Shown here piece after piece: positions 15,754 to 24,776 of a stretch of 64,000 bases of DNA. A program made the translations under genes and the position numbers. This DNA comes from Christiangramia sediminis (GTDB lineage: Bacteria; Bacteroidota; Bacteroidia; Flavobacteriales; Flavobacteriaceae). The notes beneath the pieces are model-generated. The model ran no database searches and was not told the DNA's origin. It saw nothing but the letters and a program-made list of their open reading frames with translations. The stretch is from assembly GCF_020552705.1 (NCBI RefSeq), contig NZ_JAJBZG010000005.1:806001-870000 (forward strand), read 5' to 3'. Numbering within the stretch: position 1 is the first letter of the stretch; the number at the start of each line of letters is the position of its first letter.

Positions 15754-17820
15754 TTATTCTGTAGCGAAATCTTCTTCAGATACTCCTTCATTTACAAGTA
15801 TTTCTGAAACCTTAAATTCAAAAGATTGAGGTCCCATACTTTGGGCGATCATAAATGGAAACTTAACTCCTTCTACTTCTTTATAATCACTGAACATGGT
15901 TGGGATAGTCATGGACTGTCCTCCCTGATTTACCGTTTTCACAGATTTAATTTTCAATCCGCTTTCAACGGAATAGAAATTTTTATTGTTTTCATCCATC
16001 ATAACCACATAGGCGTCTTTACCGTCTACCTGTTCAATTCCATTAACTTTGGCGTCACCAACAGTCAATTCTGGAAACGGAGTGGCATCAGCTTTCGCAG
16101 CTTCAATCTGTTCTTCATTATAAGGCATCTTTTGTCCCTGAGCCATTACAAATCCAGATTCTCCATCAAAAACGTTCTTGTTCATCACGTTTCCATTCAT
16201 AGAGATTGCCTGGGAAGATTTACCTTCAGCAGTTTGCTTAGCTTCCAGATTTAAAGTCATTCCCTGGATTTCAGCATCAGCTTTCATTACAACACTTTCT
16301 ACTTTTTCTACAGCATCTTTACCACCAATAGCTTCAATATATTTAGAAAAAACTTTTTCAGCAGTTACAGAAGGGTCTACTTTTTTAGCTTCCGGCTTTT
16401 CAGTTTTTCCACCAAACCTGTTATAATAATTAATAGGAAAGGTCTTGCCATTGTAGGTCATTTTTTCAAGATTCTCTAAGACATCTGAACCTTTACCTGC
16501 AATTACAATTCTTGAGTTATCTGCAAGAAAATATTTCTTGGCTACTCTTTGTACGTCCTCTTTAGTTACCTCGTCTATCTTTTCAAGATATTCTTCATAG
16601 AAGTTATCATCAAGATCTTCAGTTTCTATCTCCATGGCGAAATTAGCGATGGTAGACGGCTGCTCTAAAGAAAGTACAAAATCTCCGGTGATCTTAGCTT
16701 TGGCATTTGCAAGTTCGCTATCTGTTACCTTCTCATTTCTAATTTTGTATATCTCGTCAAGAAATGCAACTACAGAGCTATCTGTAACTTCGTTTCTAAC
16801 ACTTGCACTAGCTACAAAAGTAGATGCATATTTATCATTTCCAGCACTGGAATATGCTCCGTAAGTATAACCTTTATCTTCACGTAGGTTAAGGAACAAT
16901 CTAGCTTCACCACCTCCACCAAGGATTTTATTGGCGATTAGTACCGGGAAGTAGTCATCATCTTTTTTCTTAAGATCTATGGTATTAACTAAAGCAATCT
17001 CACTTTGAACAGCGTTAGGCATATTCACGAAATCGATCTCAGTTTTTTCTACGTTTGAAACCGCAGGCACATTTGCCTTAGGGATATCGTTTCCTTTCCA
17101 GTTAGCAAAGTTCTTTTTTACAAGATCTTTTACTTCATCTTCATCTACATCTCCAACGATCACCAAATAAGCGCTCTTAGGAGAAAACCAAGTATTGTAG
17201 TATGATTGAACATCAGAAAGTTTAAGGGCATTTACAGTTTCTTCGGTAGAGAATTCGCCGTAAGGGTGATCTTTTCCGTATGCAAGTGCAGAGCGTACTC
17301 TTCTTGCGTTATAGGAAACGTCCTTCTCACTGCTTTTCAATCCATCAATCGTTCTTGCCTTAGATTTATCGAATTCTTCCTGAGTGAACTGTGCATTTAC
17401 AATTCCGTCTGCCATAAGTTGTAAGACTTCCGGAAAGTATTTTGATAAGGTGTTGGCATTTGCTCCACCAGCATAGAAATTCAGTCTTGCACCAAGAAAA
17501 TCAACTTTTTCGTTGAATTCATCTTTAGACATATTCTTGGTTCCGGTTCCTAAAAGATCCCCGGTAAGTCCTGAAACACCTGCTTTGGCGCCTTCGGTAT
17601 GTGGCGGATTGTCAAATCTTAAAGACATGGCCACTCTGGGTAATTTATGATTTTCAACGATCATTACCTGTAACCCATTGTCTAGATCAAAAGTTTCAGG
17701 TTCTTCAACGTTTACTTTTGGAGCAGGTCCCGGTTCGGGCATCGTGCTTCGGTCTATTTGAGCTGAAACTCCGGCAGACATTAAAAGAAAAGCTGCGAGA
17801 GTTAATATATTGTTTCTCAT
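15754..17820 (-). CDS. M16-family protein without zinc motif, fused to a C-terminal LolA/LppX-like domain
   Basis: Exported protein of 688 residues (signal peptide MRNNILTLAAFLLMSAGVSAQ). Residues about 40-460 have the two-lobed M16 pitrilysin fold (LDNGLQVMIVENHKLP, YLVIVGDVDEDEV, ILGGGGEARLFLNLREDKGYTYGAYSS). The HxxEH site is missing: the equivalent place reads GVSGLTGDLLGTGTK. The R/Y pair of the C-terminal lobe (NLREDKGYTYG) is kept, as in non-catalytic M16 partners. Residues about 480-688 form an added domain resembling the LolA/LppX lipoprotein-carrier fold (EKVFSKYIEAIGGKDAVEKV start). It follows the catalytic partner by 20 bases. The ATG at 17820 is preferred over an upstream in-frame TTG. 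Confidence 0.9.
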   Translation of the reverse strand: MRNNILTLAAFLLMSAGVSAQIDRSTMPEPGPAPKVNVEEPETFDLDNGLQVMIVENHKLPRVAMSLRFDNPPHTEGAKAGVSGLTGDLLGTGTKNMSKDEFNEKVDFLGARLNFYAGGANANTLSKYFPEVLQLMADGIVNAQFTQEEFDKSKARTIDGLKSSEKDVSYNARRVRSALAYGKDHPYGEFSTEETVNALKLSDVQSYYNTWFSPKSAYLVIVGDVDEDEVKDLVKKNFANWKGNDIPKANVPAVSNVEKTEIDFVNMPNAVQSEIALVNTIDLKKKDDDYFPVLIANKILGGGGEARLFLNLREDKGYTYGAYSSAGNDKYASTFVASASVRNEVTDSSVVAFLDEIYKIRNEKVTDSELANAKAKITGDFVLSLEQPSTIANFAMEIETEDLDDNFYEEYLEKIDEVTKEDVQRVAKKYFLADNSRIVIAGKGSDVLENLEKMTYNGKTFPINYYNRFGGKTEKPEAKKVDPSVTAEKVFSKYIEAIGGKDAVEKVESVVMKADAEIQGMTLNLEAKQTAEGKSSQAISMNGNVMNKNVFDGESGFVMAQGQKMPYNEEQIEAAKADATPFPELTVGDAKVNGIEQVDGKDAYVVMMDENNKNFYSVESGLKIKSVKTVNQGGQSMTIPTMFSDYKEVEGVKFPFMIAQSMGPQSFEFKVSEILVNEGVSEEDFATE

Positions 17821-17840
17821 TTTATTCAATTTTTTATTTA

Positions 17841-19163
17841 TTATTCTGCCTGTTCGCTAGCAGGTAAGTATTCTAATACTACTCTCTGGCTTGGTTTCAG
17901 GTATTCTTTCGCAACTCTCTGAATATCTTCACGAGTAATGTCGCGATAGATCTCGATCTCATCATTAATAAGATCTGTATTTCCGTAAAGCAGGTAGTTG
18001 CTTGCTAAGGAGTTTGCGATCCCCGCAACACTGGAATTTGAATTTACGAAACTGTTTTCAGCTTTGTTTTGAAGTTTTTGAAAGTCTTTTTCAGAAATCA
18101 TCTCATTTCTCAGTTTGGCGATCTCTTCTTCAATTTCAGTATTAAGAGTCTCCAGTGAAGTTTCTCCTAGAGGAATACTGAAAATAAGATACATTCCATA
18201 ATCTTCCTGTTCCAGGTTAAAAGCACCTACCTGTAGAGCTTGTTTTTGCTCGTCTACAAGTTTTTTATAAAGTTTAGAACTGTTCCCGTCACTTAGGTAA
18301 TCTGAGATCATATTTAATACATACGAATCTTTTTTAGTGAAAGCAGGAGTCCTGTACCCAATTACTGAAGCAGGGATCTGAATGTTAGAATCATATGCTT
18401 TTGCATTGATCTGTTCTGTAATAGGATCTTCCTTAGGATAATCTCTGGTTATCTCTTCACCTCTTTCGATGGGTCCAAAATAATCCTTGATCATTTTTTT
18501 TGTTTTGTCTATTTCAATATCTCCTGCAACTACCAATACGGCATTGTTAGGCACATAGTATTTTTCGAAATAAGCCTTGAACTCATCCAGGGTGGCAGCA
18601 TCAAGATCTTCCATATAGCCAACGTTAGGATCTTTATACGGATGTTTTTCAAACATATTCTCCTGCATAGACTGCAGAAGATTCCCGTAAGGTGAATTAT
18701 CATAACGAAGTCTTCTTTCTTCTTTCACTACTTCATTTTGTGTATCAACACCTTTTTGACCAATAATAGGATGCATCATTCTTTCAGACTCCATCCATAG
18801 TCCCAGTTCAAGGTTGTTTGATGGGAATACTTCATAATAATAGGTTCTGTCCTGACTTGTATTGGCATTGTTGCTTCCACCATGAGAACTTACGATCTCG
18901 AACCATTTACCGTTAGGGATATTTTCAGTTCCTTCAAAAAGAAGATGCTCAAAGAAGTGAGCCATTCCTGTTCTGCCATCTTCACGATCCTTCCCTCCGA
19001 CATGATACATTACCGAGGTGGTGACTACCGGTGCAGAATTATCCTGATGTAAGATAACGTGCAACCCGTTGTCTAAATCATACTCAGTGAATTCTACTTC
19101 CTGAGCGAAACCTACTATTCCTATAAGGAAAAAGCAGGCAACAAGTTTTAGTTTGTTAATCAT
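17841..19163 (-). CDS. M16-family zinc metallopeptidase (catalytic partner)
   Basis: Exported peptidase of 440 residues. The signal peptide ends near GFAQ (about residue 21). The inverted zinc motif HxxEH is present at residues 69-73 (HFFEH), with the downstream acidic ligand region NEVVKEERRLRYDN. The C-terminal lobe carries YLSDGNSSKLYKKLVDEQKQA. It is followed by the non-catalytic partner, so the pair probably forms a periplasmic heterodimer that degrades peptides. An in-frame TTG lies upstream at 19184, but the ATG at 19163 gives a clean signal peptide. Confidence 0.93.
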   Translation of the reverse strand: MINKLKLVACFFLIGIVGFAQEVEFTEYDLDNGLHVILHQDNSAPVVTTSVMYHVGGKDREDGRTGMAHFFEHLLFEGTENIPNGKWFEIVSSHGGSNNANTSQDRTYYYEVFPSNNLELGLWMESERMMHPIIGQKGVDTQNEVVKEERRLRYDNSPYGNLLQSMQENMFEKHPYKDPNVGYMEDLDAATLDEFKAYFEKYYVPNNAVLVVAGDIEIDKTKKMIKDYFGPIERGEEITRDYPKEDPITEQINAKAYDSNIQIPASVIGYRTPAFTKKDSYVLNMISDYLSDGNSSKLYKKLVDEQKQALQVGAFNLEQEDYGMYLIFSIPLGETSLETLNTEIEEEIAKLRNEMISEKDFQKLQNKAENSFVNSNSSVAGIANSLASNYLLYGNTDLINDEIEIYRDITREDIQRVAKEYLKPSQRVVLEYLPASEQAE

Positions 19164-19313
19164 TTTAAAATAGGTTTTTTTCAATTGTACAAATTAGTAA
19201 CTATTAGGGCTAAAAAGTTACAATATTTTGTGCTAAATATCACTTCTGTGCGAGATGTGTTAAAATTAACATGCTGTTAAGGTAAAAACCGGTACATTTT
19301 TTAGAAATTTACT

Positions 19314-19796
19314 ATGAAATTAAAAGATGCTATGGGTAAATTCAGTATTCCAATTAAATATGGAGTGGCAATCGCTGCCGGTCTTATTGCTTATTTTTTA
19401 ATACTTTCACTTTTTGGGGCTCATGTTAATCCTATATATAGTTTATTCAACGGGGTGATCATGGCTTACGGAATGTTTGAGGCGCTTAAGCATTATAGGC
19501 TGCATAAAGGAAACAAGTTCAAATATCAAAAAGGATTTATGGCTAGCCTCCTAACAGGCTTTAATGCCACCATCATATTTACGATCTTCTTTGGCTTATA
19601 CGCAACAGAATTCAACCCTGGGTTCCTGGATGACCTCATTACCGTATGGATTACAGATTATAATACGAATATTGGGATTGTACTCTTTGTAGTTGCAATT
19701 ATGGGGTTTGCAACTAGTTTAGTGCTTACTCTCGCTTATATGCAGTTATTTAAAGATTCCTGGAATACCAAAGAGGCTAAAAAGCATACTCTGTAG
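19314..19796 (+). CDS. DUF4199 four-helix membrane protein
   Basis: A 160-residue inner membrane protein with four hydrophobic helices (about 15-35, 40-58, 75-98, 120-145). The helix 2 to loop stretch YGMFEALKHYRLHKGNKFKYQKGF and the second-half GFATSLVLTLAYMQLF fit the DUF4199 family, common in Bacteroidota and without a known function. It precedes rplU but is separated from it by the rplU promoter. A short inverted repeat TGTTAA/TTAACA lies at 19258-19271. Confidence 0.75.
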   Translation: MKLKDAMGKFSIPIKYGVAIAAGLIAYFLILSLFGAHVNPIYSLFNGVIMAYGMFEALKHYRLHKGNKFKYQKGFMASLLTGFNATIIFTIFFGLYATEFNPGFLDDLITVWITDYNTNIGIVLFVVAIMGFATSLVLTLAYMQLFKDSWNTKEAKKHTL

Positions 19797-19821
19797 ACGG
19801 ATCTTGAAAAGATAAAAAACC

Positions 19822-19852
19822 TTTGTCAATTAATTAATTAGGATTATATTTG
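19822..19852 (+). promoter_or_regulatory. Bacteroidota-type promoter for rplU-rpmA
   Basis: TTG at 19823-19825, a 19-bp spacer, and TATATTTG at 19845-19852. This is a full match to the -33/-7 consensus TTG-N19-TAnnTTTG. About 60 bases of leader remain before the rplU ATG, room for the autogenous control known for many ribosomal operons. Confidence 0.8.
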
Positions 19853-19914
19853 CACCCGCTTGCGTGAAAACGTGAGTTCTAATTTTTAAGTATTTAAATA
19901 ATTAATTATACGCT

Positions 19915-20436
19915 ATGTACGCAATTGTAGAGATAGCAGGGCAGCAATTTAAAGTTGCAAAAGACCAGAAGGTTTACGTAAATCGTTTAGCAGGTGAAGA
20001 AGGAGACAGTGTTTCTTTCGATAAGGTATTACTTACTGCAGATGGTGATGATGTAACCGTTGGCGCCCCGGCTATAGATGGAGCTCTTGTTGGAGCTAAA
20101 ATCAACCGTCACTTAAAAGGTGATAAAGTTATTGTATTCAAGAAGAAAAGACGTAAAGGTTACCGTGTTAAAAATGGTCACCGTCAGGCTCTAACAGAGA
20201 TTCTTATTGAAGGAATAGACCTTAAAGGTGGTAAAAAAGCTACTTCAACTAAAAAGGCTGAGCCTAAGAAAGAAGAAGCAAAAAAGGAAACTAAGAAGCA
20301 GGAAACCAAAACTGATAATAAATCAGAAGACCTTAGTCAAAATACAGTGGTAGAGCTGAGAGAAATGGCTAAAGAAAAAGGTGTTGAAGGTTACTCTTCT
20401 ATGAAGAAAGCAGAATTAATTGCTGCATTAAGCTAA
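19915..20436 (+). CDS. rplU: Ribosomal protein bL21 with a C-terminal Rho-N/SAP-like extension
   Basis: Large-subunit ribosomal protein. Residues 1-102 are a complete L21 (MYAIVEIAGQQFKVAKDQ, VGAPAIDGALVGAKI, KKKRRKGYRVKNGHRQ). L21 normally ends there. Here a charged linker of Lys/Glu (about 103-137) leads to a second small helical domain, TVVELREMAKEKGVEG then YSSMKKAELIAALS, which looks like a Rho N-terminal or SAP-type nucleic-acid-binding helix-extended-loop-helix. Followed 26 bases later by rpmA. The frame is uninterrupted, so the extension is part of the protein. Confidence 0.95.
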   Translation: MYAIVEIAGQQFKVAKDQKVYVNRLAGEEGDSVSFDKVLLTADGDDVTVGAPAIDGALVGAKINRHLKGDKVIVFKKKRRKGYRVKNGHRQALTEILIEGIDLKGGKKATSTKKAEPKKEEAKKETKKQETKTDNKSEDLSQNTVVELREMAKEKGVEGYSSMKKAELIAALS

Positions 20437-20462
20437 ATTTAAACTACTAAAAACGAAATAAA

Positions 20463-20723
20463 ATGGCACATAAAAAAGGAGTTGGTAGTTCCAAGAACGG
20501 TAGAGAGTCAGAATCGAAACGCTTAGGTGTGAAGATATTTGGTGGTCAAGCTGCTATCGCTGGAAATATTATCGTAAGACAAAGAGGTACTGCGCATCGT
20601 CCAGGTGACAATGTGTATGCAGGAAAAGATCATACTTTACACGCTAAAGTAGATGGCCTTGTAAAGTTTACAAAAAAGAAAGATGATAAATCTTATGTTT
20701 CTATTGAGCCTTTCGAAGCTTAA
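20463..20723 (+). CDS. rpmA: Ribosomal protein bL27
   Basis: 86-residue large-subunit protein whose N-terminus approaches the peptidyl transferase centre. It starts [16 protein letters not shown] with no Firmicute-type cleavable extension. The core has [25 protein letters not shown] and [12 protein letters not shown]. Co-transcribed with rplU; a terminator follows at 20748. Confidence 0.97.
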   Translation: MAHKKGVGSSKNGRESESKRLGVKIFGGQAAIAGNIIVRQRGTAHRPGDNVYAGKDHTLHAKVDGLVKFTKKKDDKSYVSIEPFEA

Positions 20724-20747
20724 TTAAAAACACATATTTTATAAAAG

Positions 20748-20774
20748 AACCCTTTCTAATGAGAGGGTTTTTTT
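20748..20774 (+). terminator. Terminator after rpmA
   Basis: Stem AACCCT (20748-20753) and AGGGTT (20764-20769), followed by seven T residues (20768-20774). It is 24 bases after the rpmA stop. Confidence 0.75.
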
Positions 20775-20824
20775 ATGTCAGTAAACGAAAATTGTTTAAC
20801 TTTAAAAATAAAAAATTAAACAAA

Positions 20825-21121
20825 ATGAACATTAGCAAAGAATTTGATTTTAATGAAAGGCAGGTAGACCGAATTATTTCAATGGCCTGGGAAGATAGAA
20901 CTACCTTCGAAGCTATAGAATATCAATTTGGGTTAACTGAAAAACAGGTTATCAAATTGATGAAAGAACAGATGCATCCACGTAACTGGAGAAAATGGAG
21001 AGCCCGGGTACAGGGAAGAAAAACAAAACATGAAAAATTAAGAAGTAATTCTGTAGATAGATTCAAAAGCAATTCTCAAAGACTTATTACGGGAAATAGA
21101 ATTTCAAAAAAGAAATATTAA
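20825..21121 (+). CDS. DUF2805 (TIGR03643) family protein
   Basis: A basic 98-residue protein with MNISKEFDFNERQVDRIISMAWEDRT, FEAIEYQFGLTEKQVIKLMKEQMHP, then NWRKWRARVQGRKTKH, the recognisable TIGR03643/DUF2805 pattern. The middle is a predicted helix-turn-helix, so nucleic acid binding is likely. The frame is open from 20759, but that part overlaps the rpmA terminator and is not family-like, so the ATG at 20825 is used. Function unknown. A shared terminator follows. Confidence 0.8.
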   Translation: MNISKEFDFNERQVDRIISMAWEDRTTFEAIEYQFGLTEKQVIKLMKEQMHPRNWRKWRARVQGRKTKHEKLRSNSVDRFKSNSQRLITGNRISKKKY

Positions 21122-21128
21122 ATAAAAA

Positions 21129-21155
21129 AAATCCCTGCGATTAGGCAGGGATTCT
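21129..21155. terminator. Bidirectional terminator between DUF2805 and LVIVD genes
   Basis: Perfect 9-bp stem AATCCCTGC (21130-21138) and GCAGGGATT (21145-21153) with a six-base loop. An A run lies on the left. It can terminate both convergent genes. Confidence 0.75.
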
Positions 21156-21179
21156 CAAAAAACCAAACAAAAAAGGGAA

Positions 21180-22409
21180 TTAATTTAAAGTGAAAGTACT
21201 TATTAAATTAATCTCGTCACCCTTATAAGAATACTGATAAAGTGTATTGTCCCCAACCATAAGCAATCTCTCCTCAAGGGGGATGACATCATAGGTGTTA
21301 ATGTTACTGAATTGATCGATATACTCAAGGTTAGGGGTGTCTTCTATTCCAAATATTTTTAAACCGGCAGTGCCATCGCACACAAATAGCCAGTTGTCTT
21401 TAATTCCCAGGCCGTAGGGATTTACCATTCCGTAAGAATTTACCAACTCGGGATTTGCTTTATCTGTAATATCTACAATTTCTAACTGATTCAAATCCTG
21501 ACCACACGCATTACCGCCACGAATAGTTACATATGCATAATTATCTTTTACTACCACCGGGTCACACCCGCGAACATGTTGTAAAAAAGAGAGCTTCTTT
21601 GGATTAGCAGGATTTTCAATATTATAAATATACATTCCGGTACTGCTTCCCAGGTATAGATGATCTTCATAGTTGAAAATGGTTTCTACCTGCCAGCCTA
21701 CATATTCATTGCTTAATCTTTTAGGTGATGCAGGAACTGATATGTCAAAAGCTGAAAGTGAAGATTCATCGGCTACATATAAATAATCACCGTTAAGGCT
21801 AAATCTGGCCATGCTGCCGCCTGTGCCTGTGTTACCACCGCCACTATCAGCATTTGAAAATTCAGGCATTCCCACATCGTCCCTTGCATATTCAATCTTT
21901 CTGGTCTCGATCAAATAGCCTATAATAACTTCTTCTGATGGATCAAAGTTCTCAAGATCTACGTAACCAACTCCCTGAGGAGCGGTAGCATAATAATTTG
22001 GAAAAACATCCTGAACCCTTCCAATTTCCGATATCTTATTGATATTACTAATATCAAAGACTACCAGGTCCATTCCATTATCAGCATAAAGCTTTTCGTC
22101 CTTTATGGCGATGTCCATATTTCTCGGGATCTTAAGGAATTTGATGTTTTGTGGATTGAAAGGATCGGTGTTGTCTATAATATGAACACCTTCGTTTTTA
22201 TCATTGATGAATATATAATCTTTCCAGGCATATATTTTCCCTGATTCCTTTATTGTCCTGGGTTCCTGAACCTTTACAGAAGCTCTGAAATCTGCAATAG
22301 ACTGTGTTACCGGAACGGCCACATTGGTAAGATTGGGGTCCTGATCTTCTTCACAGCTAATGAAACCTAAGAAAATAAATAAGAAAGGGAAAAGTAGTAG
22401 CCTTTTCAT
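21180..22409 (-). CDS. LVIVD-repeat beta-propeller lipoprotein
   Basis: 409-residue lipoprotein (signal MKRLLLFPFLFIFLG, lipobox FISC, Cys19). The mature part contains repeated blades of the LVIVD type: GVHIIDNTDPFNPQNI, DLVVFDISNINKISEI, LSAFDISVPASPKRL, MYIYNIENPANPKKL, LEIVDITDKANPELV and LKIFGIEDTPNLEYI. This gives a beta propeller of about seven blades facing the periplasm or outside. Such proteins are common in marine Bacteroidota, with adhesive or binding roles presumed. Its 3' end shares a terminator with DUF2805. No enzyme motif is seen. Confidence 0.85.
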   Translation of the reverse strand: MKRLLLFPFLFIFLGFISCEEDQDPNLTNVAVPVTQSIADFRASVKVQEPRTIKESGKIYAWKDYIFINDKNEGVHIIDNTDPFNPQNIKFLKIPRNMDIAIKDEKLYADNGMDLVVFDISNINKISEIGRVQDVFPNYYATAPQGVGYVDLENFDPSEEVIIGYLIETRKIEYARDDVGMPEFSNADSGGGNTGTGGSMARFSLNGDYLYVADESSLSAFDISVPASPKRLSNEYVGWQVETIFNYEDHLYLGSSTGMYIYNIENPANPKKLSFLQHVRGCDPVVVKDNYAYVTIRGGNACGQDLNQLEIVDITDKANPELVNSYGMVNPYGLGIKDNWLFVCDGTAGLKIFGIEDTPNLEYIDQFSNINTYDVIPLEERLLMVGDNTLYQYSYKGDEINLISTFTLN

Positions 22410-22562
22410 TTTTAAACCAGTTAGTATCCTATAGATGCAGTTAAAAAGAAAAGGTTGCGTAGATATTTATAAATTTTTGTAATTATCAAACAAGATGTTA
22501 ATAAATAAATTAAGTCACTGCTATTTTTATGTTATTATTCGTTAATTTGCGTAAAAAGGATT

Positions 22563-23864
22563 ATGAGAAATACTGATTTTTTAACTTTAGAAGAAGTAGC
22601 TGAAAATCTTAAGGTTACTAGACAAACGGTGTCAAAATATATTCAAAATAGCGATCTAAATGCTATCAAAATAAATAAAAGTTATAGAATCACTGTTGAT
22701 GATTTTAAAAGTTTCATTTCGGAAAACTCTACCGCATCTGAACCTCAAATTAAATACTTACGAAAGACTAGAAATTGTTTGTTGTCATATGAGGATAAAA
22801 TAGATGAATTTGAAATTTTAAATACATATCCTAAAGGCGATTTTCAAGTTATTGAACAAAACCATGGAGATAAAGAAAATGTATTTTTATTTGGAGATAA
22901 TTATTTCGTTTTAAAAAAATTATTAGAAGATTATACCGGAAAAATTGATTTGATTTATATAGACCCACCGTTCGGGACGGGTCAAGATTTTAATTCGCTA
23001 GATAACCAAGCTGCATATTCTGATAAACTTATAAATAGTGAATTTTTAGAATTTATTAGAAAAAGACTTTTTATTTTAAGAGAGTTACTTTCAGATGAAG
23101 GTAGTATTTATCTGCATATAGATAAGAAAATTGGTCATTATGTTAAAATAATAATGGATGAAGTTTTTGGGTTTAATAATTTCATTAATGATATAACTAG
23201 AATTAAATGTAATCCAAAGAATTTTTCAAGAAGTGCTTATGGTAACTACTCCGATATGGTTTTGTATTATGTAAAAAATAGAGATAAACAGATTTGGAAT
23301 GACATTAGAGAAACTATGTCAATTGAAAAGAGGAAAGAGTTGTTTCCGAAAAACCATCCACAACTCGGTTTTTACACTACAAATCCAATCCATGCACCTG
23401 GAGAAACAAAAGATGGAGATACTGGCTTAGAATGGAACGGACTCTATCCTCCTAAAGGAAGGCATTGGAGGTATTCACGAAAGGTGCTTACGGAGCTTGA
23501 CAATAAAGGTTTGATAGAATGGTCGAATACTGGTAATCCAAGAAAGATCGTATTAGCCAAAAATCACAAGGGATTTAAAATACAAGATGTATGGGAATAT
23601 AAAGATAAAGGACTCTCTTTTGCGTCTTATCCAACTCAGAAAAATGAACAATTACTTAAACGGATAATAACTAATTCATCTTATACTAATTCTATTGTAT
23701 TGGATTGTTTTGCAGGATCGGGCAGTACCCTTAAAGCAGCAAATGAATTAAATAGAAGATGGATAGGTATTGATAATTCTACACATTCTTATAATGTGAT
23801 TAAGAAAAATTTTGAAAAGGAAAGTATTAAGTGTAATTTTTTGGAATATATATCTAGGGACTAA
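22563..23864 (+). CDS. DNA methyltransferase (beta class) with N-terminal helix-turn-helix
   Basis: 433-residue modification enzyme. Residues 1-55 are an excisionase/MerR-like helix-turn-helix (LTLEEVAENLKVTRQTVSKYI, KSYRITVDDFKSFI). The rest is an adenine (or N4-cytosine) methyltransferase with motif IV DPPF at Asp134 before motif I DCFAGSGST at Asp381, the order of beta-class enzymes. It converges on and overlaps by four bases a PD-(D/E)XK gene, so this is a type II-like restriction-modification pair. Both genes are visibly more AT-rich than their neighbours, which suggests transfer. The fused HTH could let the enzyme repress its own transcription or widen DNA contacts. Confidence 0.88.
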   Translation: MRNTDFLTLEEVAENLKVTRQTVSKYIQNSDLNAIKINKSYRITVDDFKSFISENSTASEPQIKYLRKTRNCLLSYEDKIDEFEILNTYPKGDFQVIEQNHGDKENVFLFGDNYFVLKKLLEDYTGKIDLIYIDPPFGTGQDFNSLDNQAAYSDKLINSEFLEFIRKRLFILRELLSDEGSIYLHIDKKIGHYVKIIMDEVFGFNNFINDITRIKCNPKNFSRSAYGNYSDMVLYYVKNRDKQIWNDIRETMSIEKRKELFPKNHPQLGFYTTNPIHAPGETKDGDTGLEWNGLYPPKGRHWRYSRKVLTELDNKGLIEWSNTGNPRKIVLAKNHKGFKIQDVWEYKDKGLSFASYPTQKNEQLLKRIITNSSYTNSIVLDCFAGSGSTLKAANELNRRWIGIDNSTHSYNVIKKNFEKESIKCNFLEYISRD

Positions 23865-24718
23865 AGAAAGGATTTTAAATAATCATTCAGCAGTAGTGAG
23901 CTAACAATATCGTAAGGAGACTCTTGAACTAGTACATTTGCTTTATCATTTATTATTGAGTTATTTAGTTTTCTTATAGCCCAAGGGAATCCATCAATAA
24001 TTCCTATACGAATAACTGCGCCTCTTTGTTCCTTGCAAAAATCTAAAACATCTCTAACTTGATGATTTTGATTCCCGCCAGATCTGCCTATCCATTTTGC
24101 TTCACCAATAATATATGTGTTATTAACTTTGGCAACTAAATCTGGTCGTTTCCTCAAATTTTGGGATAGTTTATTATTTACGAAATCCTTGCCTTCCGTT
24201 TCTGAGGAACTGAGTATAAATATGCCAGCTGATGATTCTTCGAAATCTTTGGAATTCAAAAGGTTAAAGTTTTTTCGGAGCCATGTAGTGAACATAGGTC
24301 CCATTTGGGTGTTTAATTTTGGAGCAGACTCTAAATGAATAATTAATTCCTCTGCCTCCATAGCATATAATGTATTGGCTATTCGTTGGATTTGTTTAGG
24401 ATTTTTTTCAAGACAATAAAGGACTTGTTTTATCATAAAAGCTAAAGGCTCGTCGTACGGAAACTTAACCTCACCTTGGAGAATTTCGATTAATTCAGTA
24501 GTTCTTCTACCTTGGTGAGCAGAAATAATTCTTCTTTTTAATCTGGGCTCAAGATGAACAGGAATGGCCGATTCTAATGGATATACTTCTAATAAATTAT
24601 CTAAATAAGGAGTGTTTTCGAATAATTCAATACTCTTTAAAACCCATTCATTGAGTTCATGTCTTTCATTTTCTATATCTATTACTCTATCCATTAGATT
24701 AATTTGAATTTCAAACAT
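23861..24718 (-). CDS. Putative PD-(D/E)XK restriction endonuclease
   Basis: 285-residue protein encoded tail-to-tail with the methyltransferase. The nuclease core is visible in the C-terminal half: RPD with Asp193, then GEAKW with Glu206 and Lys208, separated by 12 residues as in PD-x(n)-EXK enzymes. The helix after it has NQNHQVRDVLDFC. The N-terminal 180 residues are helical and may read the target. I cannot name the recognition sequence or subtype. A second in-frame ATG eight codons in is an alternative start. AT-rich like its partner. Confidence 0.75.
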   Translation of the reverse strand: MFEIQINLMDRVIDIENERHELNEWVLKSIELFENTPYLDNLLEVYPLESAIPVHLEPRLKRRIISAHQGRRTTELIEILQGEVKFPYDEPLAFMIKQVLYCLEKNPKQIQRIANTLYAMEAEELIIHLESAPKLNTQMGPMFTTWLRKNFNLLNSKDFEESSAGIFILSSSETEGKDFVNNKLSQNLRKRPDLVAKVNNTYIIGEAKWIGRSGGNQNHQVRDVLDFCKEQRGAVIRIGIIDGFPWAIRKLNNSIINDKANVLVQESPYDIVSSLLLNDYLKSFL

Positions 24719-24776
24719 ACGATTTTTTAGAAAAGTGCATCTCTGAGAAAAAAGATATATTTTTTACTCTGTCAAT

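Noticed and set aside
19258-19271. TGTTAA-AA-TTAACA inverted repeat before the DUF4199 gene
   Set aside because: AT-rich 6-bp arms are common here; no promoter elements or gene of known control adjoin it.
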